Shown: positions 9,526 to 24,924 of the stretch, piece after piece
How the letters are laid out: the number at the start of each line of letters is the position of its first letter
How positions within the stretch are numbered: the stretch's first letter is position 1
Assembly (NCBI RefSeq): GCF_029852145.1
Contig: NC_079976.1
Coordinates: 14,059,104-14,123,103, forward strand
Origin: Microplitis mediator
Taxonomy: Eukaryota > Arthropoda > Insecta > Hymenoptera > Braconidae
Direction of reading: 5' to 3'
Length of the DNA stretch: 64,000 nucleotides
The notes under the pieces: generated by a model
Seen by the model: the letters and a program-made list of their open reading frames with translations, nothing else
The model's database searches: none
Told to the model about the DNA's origin: nothing
Position numbers and translations under genes: made by a program

Positions 9526-12500
9526 TGGTGGCGAATACTTTGCAAAGTACTATCACTCAATTTTTTGCCAATCAGTTGTACTTTGTGTCATTTTTTGACA
9601 TATATAAATTTTTTCCTTTTTTTTTCTTAATCTGACATAGTTGTCTTTTATATTATATTTTTGGCTCTTAAGTTTACCACCATAACTTAAGTTTTTTCAA
9701 TATGTGCCATTATGTTTAGTAGTTTTTGTCTTTTGTACGTTAACATATAAAATTGTAAGCATTTGTATGCGTACTTTATGAACAGCCGACAACCCATACT
9801 AGTACGAGCCGGCGTTAAAATGAATTGTTATTTTCATTCAAATAACATACAAGTATATGGCGGCGGATAGTTTGCAAAGTACTATCACTTAATTTTTTGC
9901 CAATCAGTTGTACTTTGTGTCATTTTTTGACATATATAAATTTTTTCCTTTTTCTTTCTTAATCTGACATAGTTGTCTTTTATATTATATTTTTGGCTCT
10001 TAAGTTTACCACCATAACTTAAGTTTTTTCAATATGTGCCATTATGTTTAGTAGTTTTTGTCTTTTGTACGTCAACATATAAAATTGTAAGCATTTGTAT
10101 GCGTACTTTATGAACAGCCGACAACTCATACTAGTACGAGCCGGCGTTAAAATGAATTGTTATTTTCATTCAAATAACATACAAGTATATGTTGGCGGAT
10201 AGTTTGCAAAGTACTATCACTTAATTTTTTGCCAATCACTTGTACTTTGTGTCATTTTTTGACATATATAAATTTTTTCCTTTTTTTTCCTTAATCTGAC
10301 ATGGTAGTCTTCTACATTATATTTTTGGCTCTTAAGTTTACCACCATAACTTAAGTTTTTTCAATATGTGCCATTATGTTCAGTAGTTTTTGTCTTTTGT
10401 ACGTTAACATATAAAATTGTAAGCATTTGTATGCTTACTTTATGAACAGCCGACAACTCATACTAGTACGAGCCGGCGTTAAAATGAATTGTTATTTTCA
10501 TTCAAATAACATACAAGTATATGGCGGCGGATAGTTTGCAAAGTACTATCACTTAATTTTTTGCCAATCAGTTGTACTTTGTGTCATTTTTTGACATATA
10601 TAAATTTTTTCCTTTTTTTTCTTAATCTGACATAGTTGTCTTTTATATTATATTTTTGGCTCTTAAGTTTACCACCATAACTTAAGTTTTTTCAATATGT
10701 GCCATTATGTTTAGTAGTTTTTGTCTTTTGTACGTTAACATATAAAATTGTAAGCATTTGTATGCGTACTTTATGAACAGCCGACAACTCATACTAGTAC
10801 GAGCCGGCGTTAAAATGAATTGTTATTTTCATTCAAATAACATACAAGTATATGGCGGCGGATAGTTTGCAAAGTACTATCACTTAATTTTTTGCCAATC
10901 AGTTGTACTTTGTGTTATTTTTTGACATCTATAAATTTTTTCCTTTTTTTTTCTTAATCTGACATAGTTGTCTTTTATATTATATTTTTGGCTCTTAAGT
11001 TTACCACCATAACTTAAGTTTTTTCAATATGTGCCATTATGTTTAGTAGTTTTTGTCTTTTGTACGTTAACATATAAAATTGTAAGCATTTGTATGCGTA
11101 CTTTATGAACAGCCGACAACTCATACTAGTACGAGCCGGCGTTAAAATGAATTGTTATTTTCATTCAAATAACATACAAGTAAATGGCGGCGGATAGTTT
11201 GCAAAGTACTATCACTTAATTTTTTGCCAATCACTTGTACTTTGTGTCATTTTTCGACATCTATAAATTTTTTCTTTTTTTTTTCTTAATCTAACATGGT
11301 AGTCTTCTACATTATATTTTTGGCTCTTAAGTTTACCACCATAACTTAAGTTTTTTCAATATGTGCCGTTATGTTCAGTAGTTTTTGTCTTTTGTACGTT
11401 AACATATAAAATTGTAAGCATTTGTATGCTTACTTTATGAACAGCCGACAACTCATACTAGTACGAGCCGGCGTTAAAATGAATTGTTATTTTCATTCAA
11501 ATAACATACAAGTATATGGTGGCGGATACTTTGCAAAGTACTATCACTTAATTTTTTGCCAATCAGTTGTACTTTGTGTCATTTTTTGACATATATAAAT
11601 TTTTTCCTTTTTTTTTCTTAATCTGACATAGTTGTCTTTTATATTATATTTTTGGCTCTTAAGTTTACCACCATAACTTAAGTTTTTTCAATATGTGCCA
11701 TTATGTTTAGTAGTTTTTGTCTTTTGTACGTTAACATATAAAATTGTAAGCATTTGTATGCGTACTTTATGAACAGCCGACAACCCATACTAGTACGAGC
11801 CGGCGTTAAAATGAATTGTTATTTTCATTCAAATAACATACAAGTATATGGCGGCGGATAGTTTGCAAAGTACTATCACTTAATTTTTTGCCAATCAGTT
11901 GTACTTTGTGTCATTTTTTGACATATATAAATTTTTTCCTTTTTTTTTCTTAATCTGACATAGTTGTCTTTTATATTATATTTTTGGCTCTTAAGTTTAC
12001 CACCATAACTTAAGTTTTTTCAATATGTGCCATTATGTTCAGTAGTTTTTGTCTTTTGTACGTTAACATATAAAATTGTAAGCATTTGTATGCTTACTTT
12101 ATGAACAGCCGACAACTCATACTAGTACGAGCCGGCGTTAAAATGAATTGTTATTTTCATTCCAATAACATACAAGTATATGGCGGCGGATAGTTTGCAA
12201 AGTACTATCACTTAATTTTTTGCCAATCAGTTGTACTTTGTGTCATTTTTTGACATATATAAATTTTTTCCTTTTTTTTTCTTAATCTGACATAGTTGTC
12301 TTTTATATTATATTTTTGGCTCTTAAGTTTACCACCATAACTTAAGTTTTTTCAATATGTGCCATTATGTTTAGTAGTTTTTGTCTTTTGTACGTTGATA
12401 TATAAAATTGTAAGCATTTGTATGCGTACTTTATGAACAGCCGACAACTCATACTAGTACGAGCCGGCGTTAAAATGAATTGTTATTTTCATTCAAATAA

Positions 12501-12638
12501 CATACAAGTATATGGCGGCGGATAGTTTGCAAAGTACTATCACTTAATTTTTTGCCAATCAGTTGTACTTTGTGTCATTTTTAGACATCTATAAATTTTT
12601 TCTTTACTTTTTCTTAATCTGACATGGTAGTCTTCTAC
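9526..12638. repeat. Mixed monomers with short-range 3- to 4-copy rhythm
   Basis: This stretch separates the two larger block systems. The GGTAGTCTTCTAC variant appears at 10303, 11298 and 12626, and again at 13622, which are steps of 3, 4 and 3 monomers. AACCCATAC appears near 9792 and 11783 (6 monomers minus one base). The one-base deficit comes from the 331-bp copy at 10300-10630, whose pyrimidine run has 8 T. No large-scale repeat covers the stretch within the window. Confidence 0.75.
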
Positions 12639-15600
12639 ATTATATTTTTGGCTCTTAAGTTTACCACCATAACTTAAGTTTTTTCAATATGTGCCATTAT
12701 GTTTAGTAGTTTTTGTCTTTTGTACGTTAACATATAAAATTGTAAGCATTTGTATGCTTACTTTATGAACAGCCGCCAACTCATACTAGGACGAGCCGGC
12801 GTTAAAATGAATCGTTATTTTCATTCAAATAACATACAAGTATATGGTGGCGGATACTTTGCAAAGTACTGCCACTTAATTTTTTGCCAATCAGTTGTAC
12901 TTTGTGTCATTTTTTGACCTATATAAATTTTTTCCTTTATTTTTCTTAATCTGACATAGTCGTCTTTTATATTATATTTTTGGCTCTTAAGTTTACCACC
13001 ATAACTTAAGTTTTTTCAATATGTGCCATTATGTTTAGTAGTTTTTGTCTTTTGTACGTTAACATATAAAATTGTAAGCATTTGTATGCGTACTTTATGA
13101 ACAGCCGCCAACTCATTCTAGTACGAGCCGGCGTTAAAATGAATTGTTATTTTCATTCAAATAACATACAAGTATATGGTGGCGGATACTTTGCAATGTA
13201 CTATCACTTAATTTTTTGCCAATCAGTTGTACTTTGTGTCATTTTTAGACATATATAAATTTTTTCCTTTTTTTTTCTTAATCTGACATAGTTGTCTTAT
13301 ATATTATATTTTTGGCTCTTAAGTTTACCACCATAACTTAAGTTTTTTCAATATGTGCCATTATGTTTAGTAGTTTTTGTCTTTTGTACGTTAACATATA
13401 AAATTGTAAGCATTTGTATGCGTACTTTATGAACAGCCGACAACTCATACTAGTACGAGCCGGCGTTAAAATGAATTGTTATTTTCATTCAAATAACATA
13501 CAAGTATATGGCGGCGGATAGTTTGCAAAGTACTATCACTTAATTTTTTGCCAATCAGTTGTACTTTGTGTCATTTTTAGACATCTATAAATTTTTTCTT
13601 TTTTTTTTCTTAATCTGACATGGTAGTCTTCTACATTATATTTTTGGCTCTTAAGTTTACCACCATAACTTAAGTTTTTTCAATATGTGCCATTATGTTT
13701 AGTAGATTTTGTCTTTTGTACGTTAACATATAAAATTGTAAGCATTTGGATGCGTACTTTATAAACAGCCGACAACTCATATCAGTACGAGCCGGCGTTA
13801 AAATGAATTGTTATTTTCATTCAAATAACATACAAGTATATGGTGGCGGATAGTTTGCAAAGTACTATCACTTAATTTTTTGCCAATCAGTTGTACTTTG
13901 TGTCATTTTTTGACATATATAAATTTTTTCCTTTTTTTTTCTTAATCTGACATAGTTGTCTTTTATATTATATTTTTGGCTCTTAAGTTTACCACCATAA
14001 CTTAAGTTTTTTCAATATGTGCCATTATGTTTAGTAGTTTTTGTCTTTTGTACGTTACCATATAAAATTGTAAGCATTTGTATGCGTACTTTATGAACAG
14101 CCGACAACTCATACTAGTACGAGCCGGCGTTAAAATGAATTGTTATTTTCATTCAAATAACATACAAGTATATGGCGGCGGATAGTTTGCAAAGTACTAA
14201 CACTTAATTTTTTGCCAATCAGTTGTACTTTGTGTCATTTTTTGACATCTATAAATTTTTTCCTTTTTTTTTCTTAATCTGACATAGTTGTCTTTTATAT
14301 TATATTTTTGGCTCTTAAGTTTACCACCATAACTTAAGTTTTTTCCAATATGTGCCATTATGTTTAGTAGTTTTTGTCTTTTGTACGTTAACATATAAAA
14401 TTGTAAGCATTTGTATGCGTACTTTATAAACAGCCGACAACTCATATCAGTACGAGCCGGCGTTAAAATGAATTGTTATTTTCATTCAAATAACATACAA
14501 GTATATGGCGGCGGATAGTTTGCAAAGTACTATCACTTAATTTTTTGCCAATCAGTTGTACTTTGTGTCATTTTTTGACATATATAAATTTTTTCCTTTT
14601 TTTTTCTTAATCTGACATAGTTGTCTTTTATATTATATTTTTGGCTCTTAAGTTTACCACCATAACTTAAGTTTTTTCAATATGTGCTATTATGGTTAGT
14701 AGTTTTTGTCTTTTGTACGTTAACATATAAAATTGTAAGCATTTGTATGCGTACTTTATGAACAGCCGACAACTCATACTAGTACGAGCCGGCGTTAAAA
14801 TGAATTGTTATTTTCATTCTAATAACATACAAGTATATGGCGGCGGATAGTTTGCAAAGTACTATCACTTAATTTTTTGCCAATCAGTTGTACTTTGTGT
14901 CATTTTTTGACATATATAAATTTTTTCCTTTTTTTTTCTTAATCTGACATAGTTGTCTTTTATATTATATTTTTGGCTCTTAAGTTTACCACCATAACTT
15001 AAGTTTTTTCAATATGTGCCATTATGTTTAGTAGTTTTTGTCTTTTGTACGTTAACATATAAAATTGTAAGCATTTGTATGCGTACTTTATGAACAGCCG
15101 ACAACTCATACTAGTACGAGCCGGCGTTAAAATGAATTGTTATTTTCATTCAAATAACATACAAGTATATGGCGGCGGATAGTTTGCAAAGTACTAACAC
15201 TTAATTTTTTGCCAATCAGTTGTACTTTGTGTCATTTTTTGACATCTATAAATTTTTTCCTTTTTTTTTCTTAATCTGACATAGTTGTCTTTTATATTAT
15301 ATTTTTGGCTCTTAAGTTTACCACCATAACTTAAGTTTTTTCCAATATGTGCCATTATGTTTAGTAGTTTTTGTCTTTTGTACGTTAACATATAAAATTG
15401 TAAGCATTTGTATGCGTACTTTATGAACAGCCGACAACTCATACTAGTACGAGCCGGCGTTAAAATGAATTGTTATTTTCATTCAAATAACATACAAGTA
15501 TATGGCGGCGGATAGTTTGCAAAGTACTATCACTTAATTTTTTGCCAATCAGTTGTACTTTGTGTCATTTTTTGACATCTATAAATTTTTTCCTTTTTTT

Positions 15601-18600
15601 TTCTTAATCTGACATAGTTGTCTTTTATATTATATTTTTGGCTCTTAAGTTTACCACCATAACTTAAGTTTTTTCAATATGTGCCATTATGTTTAGTAGT
15701 TTTTGTCTTTTGTACGTTAACATATAAAATTGTAAGCATTTGTATGCGTACTTTATGAACAGCCGACAACTCATACTAGTACGAGCCGGCGTTAAAATTA
15801 ATTGTTATTTTCATTCAAATAACATACAAGTATATGGCGGCGGATAGTTTGCAAAGTACTATCACTTAATTTTTTGCCAATCAGTTGTACTTTGTGTCAT
15901 TTTTTGACATATATAAATTTTTTTCTTTTTTTTTCTTAATCTGACATAGTTGTCTTTTATATTATATTTTTGGCTCTTAAGTTTACCACCATAACTTAAG
16001 TTTCTTCAATATGTGCCATTATGTTTAGTAGTTTTTGTCTTTTGTACGTTAACATATAAAATTGTAAGCATTTGTATGCGTACTTTATGAACAGCCGACA
16101 ACTCATACTAGTACGAGCCGGCGTTAAAATGAATTGTTATTTTCATTCAAATAACATGCAAGTATATGGCGGCGGATAGTTTGCAGAGTACTATCACTTA
16201 ATTTTTTGCCAATCACTTGTACTTTGTGTCATTTTTTGACATATATAAATTTTTTCCTTTATTTTTCTTAATCTGACATAGTTGTCTTTTATATTATATT
16301 TTTGGCTCTTAAGTTCACCACCATAACTTAAGTTTTTTCAATATGTGCCATTATGTTTAGTAGTTTTTGTCTTTTGTACGTTAACATATAAAATTGTAAG
16401 CATTTGTATGCTTACTTTATGAACAGCCGACAACTCATACTAGTACGAGCCGGCGTTCAAATGAATTGTTATTTTCATTCAAATAACATACAAGTATATG
16501 GTGGCGGATACTTTGCAAAGTACTATCACTTAATTCTTTGCCAATCAGTTGTACTTTGTGTCATTTTTTGACATATATAAATTTTTTTCTTTTTTTTTCT
16601 TAATCTGACATAGTTGTCTTTCATATTATATTTTTAGCTCTTAAGTTTACCACCATAACTTAAGTTTTTTCAATATGTGCCATTATGTTTAGTAGTTTTT
16701 GTCTTTTGTACGTTATCATATAAAATTGTAAGCATTTGTATGCGTACTTTATGAACAGCCGAACACTCATACTAGTACGAGCCGGCGTTAAAATGAATTG
16801 TTATTTTCATTCAAATAACATACAAGTATATGGCGGCGGATAGTTTGCAACGTACTATCACTTAATTTTTTGCCAATCAGTTGTACTTTGTGTCATTTTT
16901 TGACATATATAAATTTTTTTCTTTTTTTTTCTTAATCTGACATAGTTGTCTTTTATATTATATTTTTGGCTCTTAAGTTTACCACCATAACTTAAGTTTT
17001 TTCAATATTCGCCATTATGTTTAGTAGTTTTTGTCTTTTGTACGTTAACATATAAAATTGTAAGCATTTGTATGCGTACTTTATGAACAGCCGACAACTC
17101 ATACTAGTACGAGCCGGCGTTAAAATGAATTGTTATTTTCATTCAAATAACATACAAGTATATGGCGGCGGATAGTTTGCAAAGTACTATCACTTAATTT
17201 TTTGCCAATCAGTTGTACTTTGTGTCATTTTTTGACATCTATAAATTTTTTCCTTTTTTTTTCTTAATCTGACATAGTTGTCTTTTATATTATATTTTTG
17301 GCTCTCAAGTTTACCACCATAACTTAAGTTTTTTCAATATGTGCCATTATGTTCAGTAGTTTTTGTCTTTTGTACGTTAACATATAAAATTGTAAGCATT
17401 TGTATGCTAACTTTATGAACAGCCGACAACTCATACTAGTACGAGCCGGCGTTAAAATGAATTGTTATTTTCATTTAAATAACATACAAGTATATGGCGG
17501 CGGATAGTTTGCAAAGTACTATCACTTAATTTTTTTCCAATCAGTTGTACTTTGTGTCATTTTATGACATATATAAATTTTTTCCTTTTTTTTTCTTAAT
17601 CTGACATAGTTGTCTTTTATATTATATTTATGGTTCTTAAGTTTACCACCATAACTTAAGTTTTTTCAATATGTGCCATTATGTTTAGTAGTTTTTGTCT
17701 TTTGTACGTTAACATATAAAATTGTAAGCATTTGTATGCGTACTTTATGAACAGCCGACAACTCATACTAGTACGAGCCGGCGTTAAAATGAATTGTTAT
17801 TTTCATTCAAATAACATGCAAGTATATGGCGGCGGATAGTTTGCAGAGTACTATCACTTAATTTTTTGCCAATCACTTGTACTTTGTGTCATTTTTTGAC
17901 ATATATAAATTTTTTCCTTTATTTTTCTTAATCTGACATAGTTGTCTTTTATATTATATTTTTGGCTCTTAAGTTTACCACCATAACTTAAGTTTTTTCA
18001 ATATGTGCCATTATGTTTAGTAGTTTTTGTCTTTTGTACGTTAACATATAAAATTGTAAGCATTTGTATGCTTACTTTATGAACAGCCGACAACTCATAC
18101 TAGTACGAGCCGGCGTTCAAATGAATTGTTATTTTCATTCAAATAACATACAAGTATATGGTGGCGGATACTTTGCAAAGTACTATCACTTAATTTTTTG
18201 CCAATCAGTTGTACTTTGTGTCATTTTTTGACATATATAAATTTTTTTCTTTTTTTTTCTTAATCTGACATAGTTGTCTTTCATATTATATTTTCAGCTC
18301 TTAAGTTTACCACCATAACTTAAGTTTTTTCAATATGTGCCATTATGTTTAGTAGTTTTTGTCTTTTGTACGTTATCATATAAAATTGTAAGCATTTGTA
18401 TGCGTACTTTATGAACAGCCGAACACTCATACTAGTACGAGCCGGCGTTAAAAGGAATTGTTATTTTCATTCAAATAACATACAAGTATATGGCGGCGGA
18501 TAGTTTGCAACGTACTATTACTTAATTTTTTGCCAATCACTTGTACTTTGTGTCATTTTTTGACATATATAAATTTTTTTCTTTTTTTTTCTTAATCTGA

Positions 18601-20727
18601 CATAGTTGTCTTTTATATTATATTTTTAGCTCTTAAGTTTACCACCATAACTTAAGTTTTTTCAATATGTGCCATTATGTTTAGTAGTTTTTGTCTTTTG
18701 TACGTTATCATATAAAATTGTAAGCATTTGTATGCGTACTTTATGAACAGCCGAACACTCATACTAGTACGAGCCGGCGTTAAAATGAATTGTTATTTTC
18801 ATTCAAATAACATACAAGTATATGGCGGCGGATAGTTTGCAACGTACTATCACTTAATTTTTTGCCAATCACTTGTACTTTGTGTCATTTTTTGACATCT
18901 ATAAATTTTTTCTTTTTTTTTTCTTAATCTGACATAGTTGTCTTTTATATTATATTTTTGGCTCTTAAGTTTACCACCATAACTTAAGTTTTTTCAATAT
19001 GTGCCATTATGTTTAGTAGTTTTTGTCTTTTGTACGTTAACATATAAAATTGTAAGCATTTGTATGCTTACTTTATGAACAGCCGACAACTCATACTAGT
19101 ACGAGCCGGCGTTCGAATGAATTGTTATTTTCATTCAAATAACATACAAGTATATGGTGGCGGATACTTTGCAAAGTACTATCACTTAATTTTTTGCCAA
19201 TCAGTTGTACTTTGTGTCATTTTTTGACATATATAAATTTTTTTCTTTTTTTTTCTTAATCTGACATAGTTGTCTTTTATATTATATTTTTAGCTCTTAA
19301 GTTTACCACCATAACTTAAGTTTTTTCAATATGTGCCATTATGTTTAGTAGTTTTTGTCTTTTGTACGTTAACATATAAAATTGTAAGCATTTGTATGCG
19401 TACTTTATGAACAGCCGACAACTCATACTAGTACGAGCCGGCGTTAAAATGAATTGTTATTTTCATTCAAATAACATACAAGTATATGGCGGCGGATAGT
19501 TTGCAAAGTACTATCACTTAATTTTTTGCCAATCAGTTGTACTTTGTGTCATTTTTTGACATCTATAAATTTTTTCCTTTTTTTTTCTTAATCTGACATA
19601 GTTGTCTTTTATATTATATTTTTGGCTCTTAAGTTTACCACCATAACTTAAGTTTTTTCAATATGTGCCATTATGTTTAGTAGTTTTTGTCTTTTGTACG
19701 TTAACATATAAAATTGTAAGCATTTGTATGCGTACTTTATGAACAGCCGACAACTCATACTAGTACGAGCCGGCGTTAAAATGAATTGTTATTTTCATTT
19801 AAATAACATACAAGTATATGGCGGTGGATAGTTTGCAAAGTACTATCACTTAATTTTCTGCCAATCAGTTGTACTTTGTGTCATTTTTTGTCATATCTAA
19901 ATTTTTTCCTTTTTTTTTCTTAATCTGACATAGTTGTCTTTTATATTATATTTTTGGCTCTTAAGTTTACCACCATAACTTAAGTTTTTTCAATATGTGC
20001 CATTATGTTTAGTAGTTTTTGTCTTTTGTACGTTATCATATAAAATTGTAAGCATTTGTATGCGTACTTTATGAACAGCCGACAACTCATACTAGTACGA
20101 GCCGGCGTTAAAATAAATTGTTATTTTCATTCAAATAACATACAAGTATATGGCGGCGGATAGTTTGCAAAGTACTATCACTTAATTTTTTGCCAATCAC
20201 TTGTACTTTGTGTCATTTTTTGACATCTATAAATTTTTTCTTTTTTTTTTCTTAATCTGACATAGTTGTCTTTTATATTATATTTTTGGCTCTTAAGTTT
20301 ACCACCATAACTTAAGTTTTTTCAATATGTGCCATTATGTTTAGTAGTTTTTGTCTTTTGTACGTTAACATATAAAATTGTAAGCATTTGTATGCGTACT
20401 TTATGAACAGCCGACAACTCATACTAGTACGAGCCGGCGTTAAAATGAATTGTTATTTTCATTCAAATAACATGCAAGTATATGGCGGCGGATAGTTTGC
20501 AACGTACTATCACTTAATTTTTTGCCAATCAGTTGTACTTTGTGTCATTTTTTGACATATATAAATTTTTTCCTTTTTTTTTCTTAATCTGACATAGTTT
20601 TCTTCTATATTATATTTTTGGCTGTTAAGTTTACCACCATAACTTAAGTTTTTTCAATATGTGCCATTATGTTTAGTAGTTTTTGTCTTTTGTACGTTAA
20701 CATATAAAATTGTAAGCATTTGTATGC
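12639..20727. repeat. Block P, first copy (about 24 monomers)
   Basis: This block matches 24925-33013 at a constant offset of 12286 bp, which is 37 monomers plus two 333-bp copies. Paired markers: ACTAGGAC 12785/25071, GGTAG 13622/25908, TAATTCTTTG 16531/28817, ATATTCGCC 17005/29291, CTCTCAAG 17301/29587, AAAAGG 18450/30736, GTTCGAATGA 19111/31397, GCGGTGG 19821/32107, GCTGTTAAG 20621/32907. I noted only about six substitutions between copies, for example near 14058, 17409, 17634, 18519, 20600, and 30831 in the second. The left breakpoint lies in 12638-12776 and the right in 20624-20728. Confidence 0.93.
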
Positions 20728-23700
20728 TTACTTTATGAACAGCCGACAACTCATACTAGTACGAGCCGGCGTTAAAATGAATTGTTATTTTCATTCAAAT
20801 AACATACAAGTATATGGCGGCGGATAGGTTGCAAAGTACTATCACTTAATTTTTTGCCAATCAGTTCTAGTTTGTGTCACTTTTTTACATATATAAATTT
20901 TTTTCTTTTTTTTTCTTAATCTGACATAGTTGTCTTTTATATTTTATTTTTGGCTCTTAAGTTTACCACCATAACTGAAGTTTTTTCAATATGTGCTATT
21001 ACGTTTAGTAGTTTTTGTCTTTTGTACGTTAACATATAAAATTGTAAGCATTTGTATGCTTACTTTATGAACAGCCGCCAACTCATACTAGTACGAGCCA
21101 GTGTTAAAATAAATTGTTATTTTCATTCAAATAACATACAAGTATATGGTGGCGGATACTTTGCAAAGTACTATCACTTAATTTTTTGCCAATCAGTTGT
21201 ACTTTGTGTCATTTTTCGACATCTATAAATTTTTTCCTTTTTTTTTCTTAATCTGACATAGTTGTCTTTTATATTATATTTTTGGCTCTTAAGTTTACCA
21301 CCATAACTTAAGTTCTTTCAATATGTGCCATTATGTTTAGTAGTTTTTGTCTTTTGTACGTTAACATATAAAATTGTAAGCATTTGTATGCGTACTTTAT
21401 GAACAGCCGACAACTCATACTAGTACGAGCCGGCGTTAAAATGAATTGTTATTTTCATTCAAATAACATACAAGTATATGGCGGCGGATAGTTTGCAAAG
21501 TACTATCACTTAATTTTTTGCCAATCAGTTGTACTTTGTGTCATTTTTTGACATCTATAAATTTTTTCCTTTTTTTTTCTTAATCTGACATAGTTGTCTT
21601 TTATATTATATTTTTGGCTCTCAAGTTTACCACCATAACTTAAGTTTTTTCAATATGTGCCATTATGTTCAGTAGTTTTTGTCTTTTGTACGTTAACATA
21701 TAAAATTGTAAGCATTTGTATGCTTACTTTATGAACAGCCGACAACTCATACTAGTACGAGCCGGCGTTAAAATGAATTGTTATTTTCATTCAAATAACA
21801 TACAAGTATATGGTGGCGGATACTTTGCAAAGTACTATCACTTAATTTTTTGCCAATCAGTTGTACTTTGTGTCATTTTTTGACATATATAAATTTTTTT
21901 CTTTTTTTTTCTTAATCTGACATAGTTGTCTTTTATATTATATTTTTAGCTCTTAAGTTTACCACCATAACTTAAGTTTTTTCAATATGTGCCATTATGT
22001 TTAGTAGTTTTTGTCTTTTGTACGTTAACATATAAAATTGTAAGCATTTGTATGCGTACTTTATGAACAGCCGACAACTCATACTAGTACGAGCCGGCGT
22101 TAAAATGAATTGTTATTTTCATTCAAATAACATACAAGTATATGGCGGCGGATAGTTTGCAAAGTACTATCACTTAATTTTTTGCCAATCAGTTGTACTT
22201 TGTGTCATTTTTTGACATCTATAAATTTTTTCCTTTTTTTTTCTTAATCTGACATAGTTGTCTTTTATATTATATTTTTGGCTCTTAAGTTTACCACCAT
22301 AACTTAAGTTTTTTCAATATGTGCCATTATGTTTAGTAGTTTTTGTCTTTTGTACGTTATCATATAAAATTGTAAGCATTTGTATGCGTACTTTATGAAC
22401 AGCCGACAACTCATACTAGTACGAGCCGGCGTTAAAATAAATTGTTATTTTCATTCAAATAACATACAAGTATATGGCGGCGGATAGTTTGCAAAGTACT
22501 ATCACTTAATTTTCTGCCAATCAGTTGTACTTTGTGTCATTTTTTGTCATATCTAAATTTTTTCCTTTTTTTTTCTTAATCTGACATAGTTGTCTTTTAT
22601 ATTATATTTTTGGCTCTTAAGTTTACCACCATAACTTAAGTTTTTTCAATATGTGCCATTATGTTTAGTAGTTTTTGTCTTTTGTACGTTATCATATAAA
22701 ATTGTAAGCATTTGTATGCGTACTTTATGAACAGCCGACAACTCATACTAGTACGAGCCGGCGTTAAAATAAATTGTTATTTTCATTCAAATAACATACA
22801 AGTATATGGCGGCGGATAGTTTGCAAAGTACTATCACTTAATTTTTTGCCAATCACTTGTACTTTGTGTCATTTTTTGACATCTATAAATTTTTTCTTTT
22901 TTTTTTCTTAATCTGACATAGTTGTCTTTTATATTATATTTTTGGCTCTTAAGTTTACCACCATAACTTAAGTTTTTTCAATATGTGCCATTATGTTTAG
23001 TAGTTTTTGTCTTTTGTACGTTAACATATAAAATTGTAAGCATTTGTATGCGTACTTTATGAACAGCCGACAACTCATACTAGTACGAGCCGGCGTTAAA
23101 ATGAATTGTTATTTTCATTCAAATAACATGCAAGTATATGGCGGCGGATAGTTTGCAACGTACTATCACTTAATTTTTTGCCAATCAGTTGTACTTTGTG
23201 TCATTTTTTGACATATATAAATTTTTTCCTTTTTTTTTCTTAATCTGACATAGTTGTCTTCTATATTATATTTTTGGCTGTTAAGTTTACCACCATAACT
23301 TAAGTTTTTTCAATATGTGCCATTATGTTTAGTAGTTTTTGTCTTTTGTACGTTAACATATAAAATTGTAAGCATTTGTATGCTTACTTTATGAACAGCC
23401 GACAACTCATACTAGTACGAGCCGGCGTTAAAATGAATTGTTATTTTCATTCAAATAACATACAAGTATATGGCGGCGGATAGGTTGCAAAGTACTATCA
23501 CTTAATTTTTTGCCAATCAGTTCTAGTTTGTGTCACTTTTTTACATATATAAATTTTTTTCTTTTTTTTTCTTAATCTGACATAGTTGTCTTTTATATTT
23601 TATTTTTGGCTCTTAAGTTTACCACCATAACTTAAGTTTTTTCAATATGTGCTATTACGTTTAGTAGTTTTTGTCTTTTGTACGTTAACATATAAAATTG

Positions 23701-24924
23701 TAAGCATTTGTATGCTTACTTTATGAACAGCCGCCAACTCATACTAGTACGAGCCAGTGTTAAAATAAATTGTTATTTTCATTCAAATAACATACAAGTA
23801 TATGGTGGCGGATACTTTGCAAAGTACTATCACTTAATTTTTTGCCAATCAGTTGTACTTTGTGTCATTTTTCGACATCTATAAATTTTTTCCTTTTTTT
23901 TTCTTAATCTGACATAGTTGTCTTTTATATTATATTTTTGGCTCTTAAGTTTACCACCATAACTTAAGTTCTTTCAATATGTGCCATTATGTTTAGTAGT
24001 TTTTGTCTTTTGTACGTTAACATATAAAATTGTAAGCATTTGTATGCGTACTTTATGAACAGCCGACAACTCATACTAGTACGAGCCGGCGTTAAAATGA
24101 ATTGTTATTTTCATTCAAATAACATACAAGTATATGGCGGCGGATAGTTTGCAAAGTACTATCACTTAATTTTTTGCCAATCAGTTGTACTTTGTGTCAT
24201 TTTTTGACATCTATAAATTTTTTCCTTTTTTTTTCTTAATCTGACATAGTTGTCTTTTATATTATATTTTTGGCTCTCAAGTTTACCACCATAACTTAAG
24301 TTTTTTCAATATGTGCCATTATGTTCAGTAGTTTTTGTCTTTTGTACGTTAACATATAAAATTGTAAGCATTTGTATGCTTACTTTATGAACAGCCGACA
24401 ACTCATACTAGTACGAGCCGGCGTTAAAATGAATTGTTATTTTCATTCAAATAACATACAAGTATATGGCGGCGGATAGTTTGCAAAGTACTATCACTTA
24501 ATTTTTTTCCAATCAGTTGTACTTTGTGTCATTTTATGACATATATAAATTTTTTCCTTTTTTTTTCTCAATCTGACATAGTTGTCTTTTATATTATATT
24601 TATGGCTCTTAAGTTTACCACCATAACTTAAGTTTTTTCAATATGTGCCATTATGTTTAGTAGTTTTTGTCTTTTGTACGTTAACATATAAAATTGTAAG
24701 CATTTGTATGCGTACTTTATGAACAGCCGACAACTCATACTAGTACGAGCCGGCGTTAAAATGAATTGTTATTTTCATTCAAATAACATGCAAGTATATG
24801 GCGGCGGATAGTTTGCAGAGTACTATCACTTAATTTTTTGCCAATCACTTGTACTTTGTGTCATTTTTTGACATATATAAATTTTTTCCTTTATTTTTCT
24901 TAATCTGACATAGTTGTCTTTTAT
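20728..24924. repeat. Spacer between the P copies, with an internal 8-monomer repeat
   Basis: This stretch lies between the two P copies but belongs to block Q. It contains a repeat with offset 2656 bp (8 monomers): GCTGTTAAG 20621 and 23277, GGATAGGTTGC 20822 and 23478, CCAGTG 21098 and 23754. The second P copy starts immediately after it, at the junction in 24.92-25.06 kb. Confidence 0.88.
20822..20900. repeat. Example of a diverged monomer family (GGATAGGTTGC type)
   Basis: This copy carries linked changes absent from neighbours: GGATAGGTTGC, GTTCTAGTTTGTGTCAC, a run ending TTTTTTACAT, and TATTTTATTTTT. The same set recurs with GGATAGG starting at 20822, 23478, 36096, 41740, 44396, 50041, 52033, 60333 and 63311. 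Copies near 6250 and 61374 have only part of the set (CTACTTTGTGTCAC). The family marks block relationships well because the changes travel together. Confidence 0.8.
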